Shown here: positions 33,763-42,389 of the stretch, piece by piece
Numbering within the stretch: position 1 is the stretch's first letter
How the letters are laid out: each line of letters begins with the position of its first letter
Assembly (NCBI GenBank): GCA_024400665.1
Contig: JAKSML010000010.1
Location: 1 to 49,940, forward strand
Direction of reading: 5' to 3'
Source of the DNA: Bacteroidales bacterium
GTDB taxonomy: Bacteria; Bacteroidota; Bacteroidia; Bacteroidales; P3
DNA: 49,940 nucleotides
Made by a program: the position numbers and the translations under genes
Notes under the pieces: model-generated
Told to the model about the DNA's origin: nothing
What the model saw: only the letters and a program-made list of their open reading frames with translations
Database searches by the model: none

Positions 33763-36258
33763 ATGCTACGCAGAATGAAGAAATATATAACACCTGAAGA
33801 ACTATTTGAGATGGATTTGGAACTTGATAAACTCAATATGGCACCGTTCGACGCAGACAGCTTTGCCGCACGTGCCGAAATCATACCCCTCGTCTCGAAG
33901 GAAGACGAGAGCTTCTTGCTTTTCGAAGATGAAATACCCACGGATATGCCCCTGCTCCCCTTGCGCGACACGGTGCTCTTCCCCGGTGTGGTGATGCCCA
34001 TCTCTGTCGGCCGCAAGAAGTCGCTGAAACTTGTCCGCGAGGCTGAGAAGAAAAGCAGCCGCATCATTGTCGTCACACAGCGCAACGATGCTGATGCACC
34101 TTCGATGGAAGACCTGTTCGACATTGGCGTTATCGCCCGTGTGCTCCGTGTCATTGAACTGCCGAATAAGGACGTGATGGCTGTGCTGCAAGGCACCATG
34201 AAATGCTCGCTCGAAAGCATCACAGGCACCGAGCCCTACTATATGGGCCATGCCGTCCTTATCGACGAAGTAGTCAAGCCGGAGCATCCGCGTCTCTTCC
34301 ATTCCGACGTCCTCGCCCTCCGCAGACGTTATGCAGAGCTTCAGCATAAGAAACTGGAAAACATGCGTGGCCCGTCGATGAAAGATCTGATGAACTCGTT
34401 GAGCAACATTGGTAGCGACCGTGTTCTGATCAACTATATTGCTTCGCACCTCGATGCGACCACCAACGACAAGCAGCGTATGCTGGACGCATTCGGCTAC
34501 GAGGCTCGTGCCACGTTGGTGTCGGAAGAGATTAGTCACGAGATGGAGTTTCTCGATATCCGCGAGGACATCCAGGATAAGACCCGCCACGAGATGGACC
34601 GCCAGCAGAGGGAGTATTTCCTCAACCAGCAGATGCGCGTTATCCAGGACGAACTGGGCGGCTCGCCTGTTGATCAGGAACTCGACCACCTCCAGGAACG
34701 TGCTGATAAGAAGCACCTGCCAGAAGATGTCGCAAAGGCCTTCGCCCGCAGCATGGAGAAGCTGCGCCGCACCCCTCCGCAGACGCCTGATTATACCGTC
34801 GAGCTGACCTACGCCGAACTGCTCCTCGACTTGCCGTGGAACGAAAAGACCAAGGACGACCTCAACACGACGCGCGCCCGCAAGGTCTTAGACAAGGACC
34901 ATTACGGCATGGAGAAAATCAAAGACCGCATCATCGAATACCTTGCCGTGCTGAAACTGAAGGGCGGCAGCATGAAGAGCCCCATCCTCTGCTTTGTAGG
35001 TCCTCCGGGCACCGGCAAGACCTCTTTGGGCAAGAGCATCGCCACGGCTATGAAGCGCAAATATGTGCGCGTGGCATTGGGCGGCTTGCACGACGAGTCT
35101 GAGATTCGCGGACACCGCAAGACCTACGTCGGCGCTATGCCTGGCCGCATCATCCAGAACATCAAGCGCGCCGGAGTGAGCAACCCCGTCTTTGTGCTGG
35201 ACGAGATTGACAAGGTGCAGGGCATGAGCCACAACGGCGACCCCACCTCGGCATTGCTGGAGGTGCTGGACCCTGAACAGAACAATGCTTTCCACGATAA
35301 CTATCTGGACCTCGACTTCGACCTCTCGAACGTCCTCTTCATTGCCACGGCCAACTCGCTGAGCTCTATCCAGCCCGCATTGCTGGACCGTATGGAGATT
35401 ATCGACCTGAGCGGTTATATCCTTGAGGAGAAAATCGAGATCGCGCAGCGCCACCTCGTCCCTCGCCAGCTTGAGGAGCACGGCATGGAGAAGAAGTCCG
35501 TGAAGTTCGACAACGCAGTTTTGACGACTATTATTAATGACTATACGCGCGAGAGCGGCGTGCGCCAGCTTGAAAAGACCATCGCCAAGATTGTCCGCCG
35601 CCGTGCCGTGCAGCTCTCCGAAGGCAACGAGATTGTCAGCAATGTCAAAGAGTCGGAACTGAAAGACATCTTAGGCCTGCCCATCCACAATAGCGACCGC
35701 TGTGGCACAGAGCCTCGCATCGGCGTTGTGACGGGCTTGGCATGGACCCAGGTCGGCGGCGAGATCCTCTTCATAGAGTCGTCCCTCAGCAAGGGCAAAG
35801 GCACCCTCTCCATGACAGGCAATCTGGGCGACGTGATGAAGGAGTCTGCCACGTTGGCTTTCGAATATCTGAAAGCCAACGCAGAGGCTTTCGGCATCGA
35901 CTATGAGAAGATAGAGAACAGCAATATCCACATCCATGTGCCCGAAGGCGCAACGCCCAAGGACGGTCCTTCTGCCGGCATCACGATGTTTGTTGCCATG
36001 GTCTCCGCCTTCACGCAGAAGCACGTCTCACCCAAGGTGGCAATGACGGGCGAAATCACCCTCCGCGGCGCCGTGACACCCGTGGGCGGCATCAAAGAGA
36101 AGATTCTGGCTGCCAAACGCGCCGAAATCACCGACCTGATCCTCTGCGAAGGCAACCGCCGCGACATCGAGGATATCACGCCCGAATATCTCAACGGACT
36201 CACGTTCCATTACATCAAAGAGATGAAGGACGCGCTCCCGATAGCTTTTGTTGATTGA
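33763..36258 (+). CDS. lon: ATP-dependent protease Lon
   Basis: 831 residues from ATG 33763; ATG 33775 ([10 protein letters not shown]) is an equally good start. The N-terminal substrate domain is residues ~60-270, the AAA+ module has Walker [13 protein letters not shown] at ~413-424 and Walker [11 protein letters not shown]. The protease domain has the catalytic Ser in [12 protein letters not shown] (~737) and Lys in [12 protein letters not shown]. Lon degrades misfolded and regulatory proteins in the cytoplasm. Upstream is a direct repeat of TCGCCAAGT around 33711-33730. The next gene begins 5 bases after the stop. Confidence 0.97.
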   Translation: MLRRMKKYITPEELFEMDLELDKLNMAPFDADSFAARAEIIPLVSKEDESFLLFEDEIPTDMPLLPLRDTVLFPGVVMPISVGRKKSLKLVREAEKKSSRIIVVTQRNDADAPSMEDLFDIGVIARVLRVIELPNKDVMAVLQGTMKCSLESITGTEPYYMGHAVLIDEVVKPEHPRLFHSDVLALRRRYAELQHKKLENMRGPSMKDLMNSLSNIGSDRVLINYIASHLDATTNDKQRMLDAFGYEARATLVSEEISHEMEFLDIREDIQDKTRHEMDRQQREYFLNQQMRVIQDELGGSPVDQELDHLQERADKKHLPEDVAKAFARSMEKLRRTPPQTPDYTVELTYAELLLDLPWNEKTKDDLNTTRARKVLDKDHYGMEKIKDRIIEYLAVLKLKGGSMKSPILCFVGPPGTGKTSLGKSIATAMKRKYVRVALGGLHDESEIRGHRKTYVGAMPGRIIQNIKRAGVSNPVFVLDEIDKVQGMSHNGDPTSALLEVLDPEQNNAFHDNYLDLDFDLSNVLFIATANSLSSIQPALLDRMEIIDLSGYILEEKIEIAQRHLVPRQLEEHGMEKKSVKFDNAVLTTIINDYTRESGVRQLEKTIAKIVRRRAVQLSEGNEIVSNVKESELKDILGLPIHNSDRCGTEPRIGVVTGLAWTQVGGEILFIESSLSKGKGTLSMTGNLGDVMKESATLAFEYLKANAEAFGIDYEKIENSNIHIHVPEGATPKDGPSAGITMFVAMVSAFTQKHVSPKVAMTGEITLRGAVTPVGGIKEKILAAKRAEITDLILCEGNRRDIEDITPEYLNGLTFHYIKEMKDALPIAFVD

Positions 36259-36263
36259 ACGAT

Positions 36264-37697
36264 ATGAAGAAAATCGTATTCCTTGGATTATTGTTGTTGC
36301 TCATAGACTGTGCCGCGGCTCAGTCTGTGAGCAACTTCGCTATAGCTCCGCAGAGCGCTGTCAAGCTGCCGCAGGATGTCAAGAACCTCTCTATTGTAGA
36401 TAGCACGCTCTACCTCTCCTCTTGCGGCATCATGGTGAGCGTCCCCCTTACCGACGAGTTCATACCCTATCTGCAGCCCGACACGACGATGCTCAAGCTG
36501 GGCAGCAAGTTCGAATATGTGGTGCGAAATTCTCGCGACAGTCTTCTCTACTTTTCCAACAAAGGAGAGAAAGGCCCTATAGGCTTCTACGTCCACGTTA
36601 AGGACCGTGGCCGTAAGAACGTGTCCGCGCCGGTCCGTGGCTGGAATAAGGACATCTGCCATCCCGCTTTCTCGCCCGACGGCAATATGGTTGTATTCTC
36701 TGCACAAAGCAAGGTCGGCCTTGGCGGATACGACCTCTGGTGCTCCATCTGGACAGGCATGAAATGGACCAAGCCCGTCAATATGGGCAACATCATCAAC
36801 ACAAGCGGGAATGAGACTGCCCCTGTCTTTTACGGCAACTTCCTCATCTACTCCTCAAACGGGAATAGCGACAAAGGAGTGTATAGCCTCTATGCTGCCA
36901 AGCTCCATTCCTATGCCAAGGTGAACGACATCATCTTCGACAAATACGAGGTTCAAAGGCTCCCGTACCCCATCAACAGCGACAGCAACGATGTTGAGAT
37001 GGTCATCGACACAGCGGGACACCGCGGCTTCTGGATCTCCAGCCGCCAAGGCAGGAACGAGCTCTACAGCTTCACGGGCGACTTAGATTGCGTGATGCTG
37101 AAAGGCACCGTCCAGGACGAGAAAGGCCGTCCCATACCCGAGGCCTCGGTCAAGGTCTTTCGCCACGAACGTGTGGTGAAGGAGACCCGGACCGACCGCC
37201 AAGGAGCATACGAGATGCTCATGATGCCCGACGATGACTATGTGATAGAGGTGGAAAAGAAGAATTTTTTCAAATATCGATACGGTATCCCTATCATTCG
37301 TCCCAATGAAGATTTTTTAATCGCTTCGACCAATCACAATATCGTTCTTCCCACTATGCCGTTCAATCGTCCGCTGATTTTCGATAACCTCTATCGCGAA
37401 GGCGCGGATGTGGAACTTTCAGCCGATGGAATGGTCTCTCTATCTCCTGTATTTGAGTTTGTTAGAGAGAATCCCAATGTGGCTGTCGAGCTCACTTTGT
37501 ACTGTTACCAGACCTCCGATGAGGATTTTAATAATATGATTATCTATCGCAGAATCAGTTGTTTGCAGAAATATGCCGCTTCGGTGCTTCCTCCCGAATG
37601 CCAAATTTCGTTTAAAAACGGTAATAATACGGGGAAAATTGACCCCAATCAGATAGGTAACAACCCAATTTTTGTAAATTTGTCGGATGTCAATTAA
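36264..37697 (+). CDS. PD40 propeller / carboxypeptidase-like domain protein, PorE-like
   Basis: 477 residues from ATG 36264; a TTG at 36255 overlapping lon is less likely. The signal peptide is MKKIVFLGLLLLLIDCAAAQ. Residues ~120-270 have WD40-like PD40 repeats (HPAFSPDGNMVVFSAQ, GGYDLWCSIWTG, GNFLIYSSNGNSDKG). Residues ~275-350 form a carboxypeptidase-regulatory-like domain (LKGTVQDEKGRPIPEASVKVF). The last ~110 resemble a worn OmpA-like domain (NLYREGADVELSADGM...LSPVFEFVRENPNVAVELTLY). The order PD40, CRD, OmpA matches T9SS component PorE without its TPR part. Confidence 0.7.
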   Translation: MKKIVFLGLLLLLIDCAAAQSVSNFAIAPQSAVKLPQDVKNLSIVDSTLYLSSCGIMVSVPLTDEFIPYLQPDTTMLKLGSKFEYVVRNSRDSLLYFSNKGEKGPIGFYVHVKDRGRKNVSAPVRGWNKDICHPAFSPDGNMVVFSAQSKVGLGGYDLWCSIWTGMKWTKPVNMGNIINTSGNETAPVFYGNFLIYSSNGNSDKGVYSLYAAKLHSYAKVNDIIFDKYEVQRLPYPINSDSNDVEMVIDTAGHRGFWISSRQGRNELYSFTGDLDCVMLKGTVQDEKGRPIPEASVKVFRHERVVKETRTDRQGAYEMLMMPDDDYVIEVEKKNFFKYRYGIPIIRPNEDFLIASTNHNIVLPTMPFNRPLIFDNLYREGADVELSADGMVSLSPVFEFVRENPNVAVELTLYCYQTSDEDFNNMIIYRRISCLQKYAASVLPPECQISFKNGNNTGKIDPNQIGNNPIFVNLSDVN

Positions 37698-37785
37698 TTA
37701 TTAGAAATCATTCTTTTACGATATAGTAAAAACGGAGTTTGCAAATATTTTTGAAAAAAAATTTGGTGGGTTGAAAAAAAAGTCG

Positions 37786-37793
37786 TATCTTTG
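37786..37793 (+). promoter_or_regulatory. Promoter -7 element of the tRNA gene
   Basis: TATCTTTG followed by C, 45 bases before the tRNA; a TTG at 37771 fits the -33 position. Confidence 0.65.
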
Positions 37794-37838
37794 CACCCGT
37801 TTTCGAGAGGATGAGAATCACAAACGAAACAAAATGTT

Positions 37839-37912
37839 CGGGGCGTGGCGCAGTTGGCTAGCGCACTTGCATGGGGTGCAAGGGGTCGAAAGTTCGAGTC
37901 TTTTCGCCCCGA
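37839..37912 (+). tRNA. tRNA-Pro (anticodon GGG)
   Basis: The acceptor stem CGGGGCG pairs with CGCCCCG, the D arm has GCGC...GCGC, and the anticodon stem CTTGC/GCAAG encloses loop ATGGGGT with anticodon GGG. The T arm has GTTCGAGTC. Discriminator A follows and CCA is not encoded. It has its own promoter and terminator. Confidence 0.93.
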
Positions 37913-37919
37913 CAAAGAA

Positions 37920-37949
37920 AAAAGGACTTGAGAAATCAAGTCCTTTTTC
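37920..37949 (+). terminator. Terminator after tRNA-Pro
   Basis: AAAAGGACTTGA pairs exactly with TCAAGTCCTTTT around a GAAA loop and runs into a T-rich end. Confidence 0.9.
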
Positions 37950-38011
37950 TTTTATCACACAATAAAAAAAATAAACCTCCGTTATTGGAGAAAAACTAAT
38001 ACAATAAATAT

Positions 38012-38911
38012 ATGAAGAAATTTTACATTTTTATCGTCGCTATGGCTCTCACAGCCGGCACCCTCTTTGCACAGAGCAATGATTCTATCGAACGCCTCAA
38101 ACAGCAGGAGGCTCTGATGCGTCAGCAGCAGAAAGAACAGCAGGACCTCCTCAAGCAGCAGCAGAAAGAGCAGGAACGCCTCGCTAAAGAGCAGCAGAAA
38201 GAAGAAGAGCAGCTCGCCAAAGAGCAGCAGAAAGCTGAAGAGAAGTTAGCCAAGGAACAGCAGAAAGAGGCTGAGAAGGCTCTGAAGAAAGAGCAGGACC
38301 GTCAGAAACGTGAGCAGGTCAAGGCCGAGAACGAGCGCAAGGCTGCCGAGAAGAAAGCTGCCCAGAAGGCAAAACGTCAGGAAAACTACGCTAAATGGGG
38401 CCGCAAGCCCGGCTTCACCGCCGATCCTTACGCAAGCGCGCTCATCGACCGCCGTGTCTATACCCAGAACAGCCTCTACAACAGCGTAGGCATCAACCTG
38501 GGTGTGAACTTCAACTACCGCCGTCCCATCGCCAAACGTATGGACTTCAACATCGGCCTCGGCTATCGTCAGTCTATGTACTACTACAGCCACCTCAAGG
38601 GAGCAGAAACCGACTTTGCTGCTAAAGAAGAGAACAGAACCATCGGTACCGTCGTCCTCCCCGTCAGCCTTTCCTTCATCAACAAGGACAACCAGCACGG
38701 CTGGTACCTCGGTGTCACCCCTGGCTTCAATCTGAAGAACGTTTCAGCAGAAGGCGCTGCCTTCAACCGCTTCCGTTGCGATGCCGTCATCGGCACCCAG
38801 AACCGCTGGCTCATCTTCGCCCCTGGCACGGAGCTCTACTTCAACCTCGCTCCCACCTACACCTCGGGCGACACCAAGATTCACGAAATCGGCATCCGAT
38901 TCACCCTCTAA
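38012..38911 (+). CDS. Outer membrane beta-barrel with N-terminal coiled coil
   Basis: 299 residues. The signal peptide is MKKFYIFIVAMALTAGTLFAQ. Residues ~25-125 are a long Gln/Lys/Glu coiled coil made of repeated QQKEQ/KEQQKEEE units; residues ~140-299 are a beta-barrel (GINLGVNFNYRRPIAKRMDFNIG, LPVSLSFINKD) ending GIRFTL. The layout suggests a barrel with a periplasmic helical arm that could reach peptidoglycan. The repeated CAGCAGAAAGA-type codons make this segment prone to length variation. Converges on the small-gene operon through a shared terminator. Confidence 0.75.
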   Translation: MKKFYIFIVAMALTAGTLFAQSNDSIERLKQQEALMRQQQKEQQDLLKQQQKEQERLAKEQQKEEEQLAKEQQKAEEKLAKEQQKEAEKALKKEQDRQKREQVKAENERKAAEKKAAQKAKRQENYAKWGRKPGFTADPYASALIDRRVYTQNSLYNSVGINLGVNFNYRRPIAKRMDFNIGLGYRQSMYYYSHLKGAETDFAAKEENRTIGTVVLPVSLSFINKDNQHGWYLGVTPGFNLKNVSAEGAAFNRFRCDAVIGTQNRWLIFAPGTELYFNLAPTYTSGDTKIHEIGIRFTL

Positions 38912-38935
38912 TGTTTTAATAAGTTTTCATATTGG

Positions 38936-38961
38936 AAAGCCCCGCCTTCAAGCGGGGCTTT
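38936..38961. terminator. Bidirectional terminator
   Basis: AAAGCCCCGC pairs exactly with GCGGGGCTTT around a 6-base loop, with T-rich ends on the plus side and A/T on the other. It lies between the barrel gene (plus) and the small-gene operon (minus). Confidence 0.88.
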
Positions 38962-38985
38962 ATTGTTTTTGATTGTATCTTGGAT

Positions 38986-39147
38986 CTATTTTTGATTCTT
39001 ATCAATGTCATCCCAGTCTTTATGGCTGTTCTTTGCTTTGTCCACTATATAAACTACCAGGGAGAACAGTAGAGCTCCAATACAGCCCACAAAGAAAGCT
39101 TCTCCAGGGCTCGAATATTGTGATAGAAGAATGAATATTATTTCCAT
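38986..39147 (-). CDS. Small membrane protein (53 residues)
   Basis: ATG at 39147 (minus), stop TAG at 38986-38988, 53 residues beginning MEIIFILLSQYSSPGEAFF. One membrane helix, GCIGALLFSLVVYIVDKA, is followed by an acidic-basic tail (HKDWDDIDKNQK). Last gene of the seven-gene minus-strand operon, 12 bases after the previous stop. No family recognised. AT-rich like its partners. Confidence 0.6.
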   Translation of the reverse strand: MEIIFILLSQYSSPGEAFFVGCIGALLFSLVVYIVDKAKNSHKDWDDIDKNQK

Positions 39148-39159
39148 ATTGTCTGAATG

Positions 39160-39369
39160 TTAGTTCTTGTCTTCCCAATTTTTTTTGTTTATTTCATCCT
39201 CTTCTTTCTTTTTACCTCTTGAAATCAAGAAAGCCCCGAGTACTCCAGTCACAATAGCAGAGGCAAACTTTGTTCCTGCGGCATCATCGGCTCCAGCACT
39301 TAATGCCATAATTGATACAAACAAATTCAGTATGCCGAGTACTAATAAAATCCATCCTACTGTTTTCAT
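39160..39369 (-). CDS. Small two-helix membrane protein
   Basis: 69 residues: helix one is VGWILLVLGILNLFVSIMAL, a short glycine/alanine loop follows, helix two is FASAIVTGVLGAFLISRG, then a highly charged tail (KKKEEDEINKKNWEDKN). The start overlaps the preceding gene's stop by four bases (ATGA), so translation is likely coupled. The family is unknown; small two-helix proteins with charged tails are common in toxin, immunity and stress contexts, which is only suggestive. Confidence 0.7.
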   Translation of the reverse strand: MKTVGWILLVLGILNLFVSIMALSAGADDAAGTKFASAIVTGVLGAFLISRGKKKEEDEINKKNWEDKN

Positions 39370-39563
39370 TGATTATCCTCCTTCGTCTCGTTAATAAACT
39401 CAATGTCTTTTTTGCGGCTGCATAAAACGATAATCATTCCGATGATTCCTAACAAGAAAACTAGGACGAACCCCCATGTTTTCCCGATTTCTCGTTTCTC
39501 ACCGATTTTACAGAACAGAAAGGATATCAATGTTCTGCCTAAAATAAAACCAAATACTTCCAT
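39366..39563 (-). CDS. Small membrane protein, superinfection-immunity-like
   Basis: 65 residues: MEVFGFILGRTLISFLF, a short basic loop (GEKREIGKTWG), then FVLVFLLGIIGMIIVLCSRKKD and an acidic tail. The GKxWGFxLxFxLGIIGxIIVLxSRKK layout resembles small membrane proteins of the kind annotated as superinfection-immunity or DUF-type. That is a resemblance, not an assignment. It lies 12 bases after the J-domain gene and overlaps the next by ATGA. Confidence 0.65.
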   Translation of the reverse strand: MEVFGFILGRTLISFLFCKIGEKREIGKTWGFVLVFLLGIIGMIIVLCSRKKDIEFINETKEDNQ

Positions 39564-39575
39564 AAATAAGTGTTT

Positions 39576-39983
39576 TTATATGTTAATGTTTAATTTTTCG
39601 ATAGCCTTTTCTTTAAGCAATACTAATTCTTTATAACTATTTTGATGTTCTGTGATTTGTGTAGATATTTCATTTGCTATTTCCATCTTGTGTACGTCAG
39701 GAGCAAATCTATCTGGGTGACACTTTGTGATAAGAGTTTTGTAAAGTTCTTGAGCATGAAAAGAGCTGGTGATGGCGTTCTTGAAATCGATTTCACCTTC
39801 ATTTAATACTCTTTGTTTTGCTAATTTTTTGGCATCATTTTCTTTACCTCGTTTTTGGTTGATGAGGAGAAAAATGATAAGGAAAAATTCAATAAAAGCG
39901 ATAATCATCCACCAGTTCGTATCCATTTGTGTGTTTCCGATTTGTGACATGATAGTGTCTGTGACTGCGTTTGCTGTATCCAT
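39576..39983 (-). CDS. Membrane-anchored J-domain protein
   Basis: 135 residues. Residues 24-42 form one membrane helix (WWMIIAFIEFFLIIFLLIN), followed by a basic segment. The C-terminal ~60 residues look like a J domain: AQELYKTLITKCHPDRFAPD with the invariant HPD at residues 89-91, then a helix with EIANEISTQITEHQNSYKEL. J domains stimulate DnaK ATPase activity; here the anchor would place DnaK (whose gene lies 4 kb away) at the membrane. Fourth from the end of the operon, between a gene of unknown function and the small membrane proteins. The domain is short, so it could be a degenerate J fold, but HPD is intact. Confidence 0.75.
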   Translation of the reverse strand: MDTANAVTDTIMSQIGNTQMDTNWWMIIAFIEFFLIIFLLINQKRGKENDAKKLAKQRVLNEGEIDFKNAITSSFHAQELYKTLITKCHPDRFAPDVHKMEIANEISTQITEHQNSYKELVLLKEKAIEKLNINI

Positions 39984-39998
39984 ATTTGTATTGTGTTA

Positions 39999-40385
39999 TT
40001 ATTGTAACATGATGTAATCTTTTAGCTGCCAGCGGCATCCATAATTTCCGCTATCGCTATGAATCTCTAATGTGTCCCATCCAAGGACGACCATTCTTCG
40101 TACCAATTTGTCATCCGCTAAGATGGCATTTCCAAGAGCAATAGTCTCTTCTCGTGTCAATTGCCTTCCTGCATAGGCTTTGATGCGAAATCCACTATAT
40201 AGATAATTCGAAAATTGATGACGATATTCTCTGCATCCTTTGGAAATGCAGGCTTCGAGTAGGACTGGAGCTATTCCATCGACAAAAGATTCTCGTGCAT
40301 CACGATTAAATCCAATGATAAGTTGTGTTCTTGATTGCCGATCATGAAACCATTCAACAATTTTTTGTATGAAATTTTGAAACAT
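39999..40385 (-). CDS. Conserved-looking protein of unknown function
   Basis: 128 residues, soluble, mixed helix and strand: MFQNFIQKIVEWFHDRQSRTQ, GFNRDARESFVDGIAPVLLE, RQLTREETIALGNAILADD, and an aromatic C-terminus (GWDTLEIHSDSGNYGCRWQL). The regular spacing (21 and 15 bases to its neighbours) supports membership of the operon. I do not recognise a family. The first segment could bind membranes as an amphipathic helix. Confidence 0.65.
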   Translation of the reverse strand: MFQNFIQKIVEWFHDRQSRTQLIIGFNRDARESFVDGIAPVLLEACISKGCREYRHQFSNYLYSGFRIKAYAGRQLTREETIALGNAILADDKLVRRMVVLGWDTLEIHSDSGNYGCRWQLKDYIMLQ

Positions 40386-40406
40386 TTAGCATTGCTTATA
40401 AAGAGA

Positions 40407-40805
40407 TTATTCTATTATTTTTCTCACAGGCGAGGGAATCTGCTTGTCTATTTTGTAAAAAAATGTACCCCCATCAAGAATGTTCGATATGTTCTCTTGT
40501 AGCTGATTGTTGTTTGTTTTTGACGTCTTGTAGGAGAGTCGTGCGATAGTAACGGTCATAACTTCTGTCATTTGTATGAATTGTCGTTTTCCATTAATGT
40601 TGACAGAGACTTTATAGTATGGCGGCCAGCCGTTCTTTTCAATAATATCAACCACCCCGACTTTACAAAGCCATGCGGCAGCATATAGCCATGTGGGGTC
40701 TGGGTCGTGTTCGTATTCGTCTAGAAAAGTATTTACATTTTCAATCGCATTAGCTAGCCTGGTGAGTTCTTTTGTTTGATTAAGTATGTTTCCAAATATG
40801 CCCAT
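40407..40805 (-). CDS. Protein of unknown function
   Basis: 132 residues, soluble. An N-terminal helix (LNQTKELTRLANAIENVNTFLDE) leads into a segment with DPDPTWLYAAAWLCKVGVVDIIEKNGWPPYYKVSV, then a beta part and a polar C-terminus. No family recognised. It follows the first operon gene by 18 bases and precedes the next by 21. AT-rich composition like its partners. Confidence 0.65.
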   Translation of the reverse strand: MGIFGNILNQTKELTRLANAIENVNTFLDEYEHDPDPTWLYAAAWLCKVGVVDIIEKNGWPPYYKVSVNINGKRQFIQMTEVMTVTIARLSYKTSKTNNNQLQENISNILDGGTFFYKIDKQIPSPVRKIIE

Positions 40806-40823
40806 AATGAAATATTTTTTTAG

Positions 40824-41231
40824 TTATTGTAATTTTGATGCCACAGAGTCCATGTATTGGCGTGTTTCTGTTTCAATTTTCGTTATCATTGCTTCTTGCG
40901 ACATGTTTTCAGGGAAATCCCATTCCAGTTTGTGCTTCCCTAAAAATATATTGTTCATCTTCATGGTCACATTTATGCTACCGAATGTGTGTTGAAAATG
41001 AAATGCTATCTGTCCTGATGTGTTTGACATGGCAATGCATATATAGGTGTCAGTCTCTTCTACAATTCGCATCCCAGAATCAGGATCAATAAAGTTGTTG
41101 ATCAGTTTGCTGTATTTGGTTCGAATGCCACCTTCATTTTTTACTTTGATGTTTTCATTTGTTGAATCTTTCACGAAGTGGATTATTGAGATAACCACAA
41201 TTAGGATAATAAAAATCAATATAGTACTCAT
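40824..41231 (-). CDS. Membrane-anchored protein of unknown function, first gene of the small-gene operon
   Basis: 135 residues from the ATG at 41231, chosen because it opens directly into a membrane helix (STILIFIILIVVISIIHFV); the longer frame to 41318 would run into the terminator-like leader hairpin. The exported or cytosolic domain (~residues 35-135) is beta-rich with TDTYICIAMSNTSGQIAFHFQ and ends in a helix (MSQEAMITKIETETRQYMDS). No family recognised. First of seven co-directional genes separated by at most 21 bases. Confidence 0.7.
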   Translation of the reverse strand: MSTILIFIILIVVISIIHFVKDSTNENIKVKNEGGIRTKYSKLINNFIDPDSGMRIVEETDTYICIAMSNTSGQIAFHFQHTFGSINVTMKMNNIFLGKHKLEWDFPENMSQEAMITKIETETRQYMDSVASKLQ

Positions 41232-41276
41232 TTTTTGTTGTCTTTGTTGTTGAAATATCTTGTCGAAAAATGGTAT

Positions 41277-41407
41277 AAAAAAACCGCGAACTCTTTGTTG
41301 GCGTTCGAGGTTCGGCAAAACCCATTATCACAAACAAGAAAGTCCACGGTGACCCGTGAACATTTCTCCTTTCTTTTGTGATAATGTAGAAATTTGCCGA
41401 TTTCGAA
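41277..41407 (-). promoter_or_regulatory. Candidate transcription attenuator in the operon leader
   Basis: On the minus strand GTTCGAAATCGGCAAA (from 41407) can pair with TTTGCCGAACCTCGAAC further on. This encloses a strong inner hairpin (ATTATCACAAAAGAAAG with its complement, 41324-41385). The downstream arm's CGAAC can instead pair with GTTCG just before seven T (41277-41283), making a terminator. The two folds exclude each other, as in attenuators. Confidence 0.5.
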
Positions 41408-41530
41408 CAATCCAAAGAAAGCAAAAATGCTTCTATTTAATGTGTGAAATTCTCTTTATCTATTTTATTTACTTGTATTATAATTGTTTAATTGGTTATT
41501 ATTATGTGTGAATTACTGCTATAGCATTTG

Positions 41531-41538
41531 CAAAGATA
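41531..41538 (-). promoter_or_regulatory. Promoter -7 element of the small-gene operon
   Basis: The minus strand reads TATCTTTG followed by C. A TTTG about 40 bases further upstream may be the -33 element. The leader to the first ATG would be near 290 bases. Confidence 0.65.
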
Positions 41539-42035
41539 CAAACTTTTTCTGATATGCTAGGATTTTTTTTGTTCCAAATCTCATATGATTCATTCGATTT
41601 GTGGATCTATCGATTGGAATATAGCGTGTTAGGAGTTGGATGGGAGAATAGAATGGGTGGGTAAAGATTCGATGGGGGCATTATTGGGATTGCTTTAATC
41701 CGATCCTATTTTAACATTTTGGGATGCGGCGAGGAAGGGTCGGGGAAGCTCCGCTGTAGCTTCGCTCAACCTTCGCTCTAGCTTCGCTTGGAAAGCGGAA
41801 AATGAGCGAAGTTGAGGTGCGGCTTCTATGTGGCTGTGGCGGAGCTGGTTGGGCGGTTTTTGGGGGAAACGGCATTTTGCTTGTTTTGAGACTTCGGATT
41901 TTAACATTTGGCCTTCGGAGTCCTAAAATATCTTAATGGCCGAGAGGCTTGGGGAGGATGTGGGGCAATAATGAGGAGGAATGTCGTTCGATTATTCGAT
42001 TGGATGCCGTAGTTCGATGATAAATAGGTTATTGT

Positions 42036-42185
42036 CAGTCGAACCAGCTTGGAACTTGGAGCCAATAGAATGTCTCAGTCGAACCAGCTTGGAGCTGGGA
42101 CCAATAAAAAGGGTCTCAGTCCAACTTGGAGCTGGATCCATTTATAAGGGTCTCAGTCGAACGAGTCGAACGAGTCGAATGGGGT
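42036..42185. repeat. Tandem repeat, 37-41 bp units, plus GTCGAA repeats
   Basis: Units at 42036-42075, 42076-42116 and 42117-42153 share CAGTCGAACCAGCTTGGAGC and end GGGTCT or TGTCT. They run into GAGTCGAAC repeats (42155-42185) that match 1311-1341 in 30 of 31 bases. The rest of 41540-42030 is GC-mixed with AGCTTCGCT words and holds no gene I can support. Confidence 0.8.
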
Positions 42186-42287
42186 CTTCGATAGTGTTGC
42201 GGAGAACAGGCTAATTATTCTCACAATTTTCCCGCTTGCGGGATTTAAAAAACAACCATTCCCAAATCCACCTATTCTTGATTTTTA

Positions 42288-42311
42288 ATTAAGGTGGGTT
42301 CTCACCTTAAT
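42288..42311. repeat. Inverted repeat downstream of murF
   Basis: ATTAAGGTG pairs with CACCTTAAT around GGTTCT. The segment TAAGGTGGGTTCT recurs at 47591 and 48694 in the cassette array. No T tract follows on either strand, so terminator function is uncertain. Confidence 0.6.
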
Positions 42312-42389
42312 ACAGAACCCGCCTTATGAATTAATTCGTGAATAATTTATGGCAAATTCGTGTTTGTATAATGTCAAAGTGATGTCGCG

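Noticed and set aside
41155-41424. An 89-residue minus-strand frame across the leader
   Set aside because: It runs through the structured leader and overlaps the better-supported membrane protein start at 41231.
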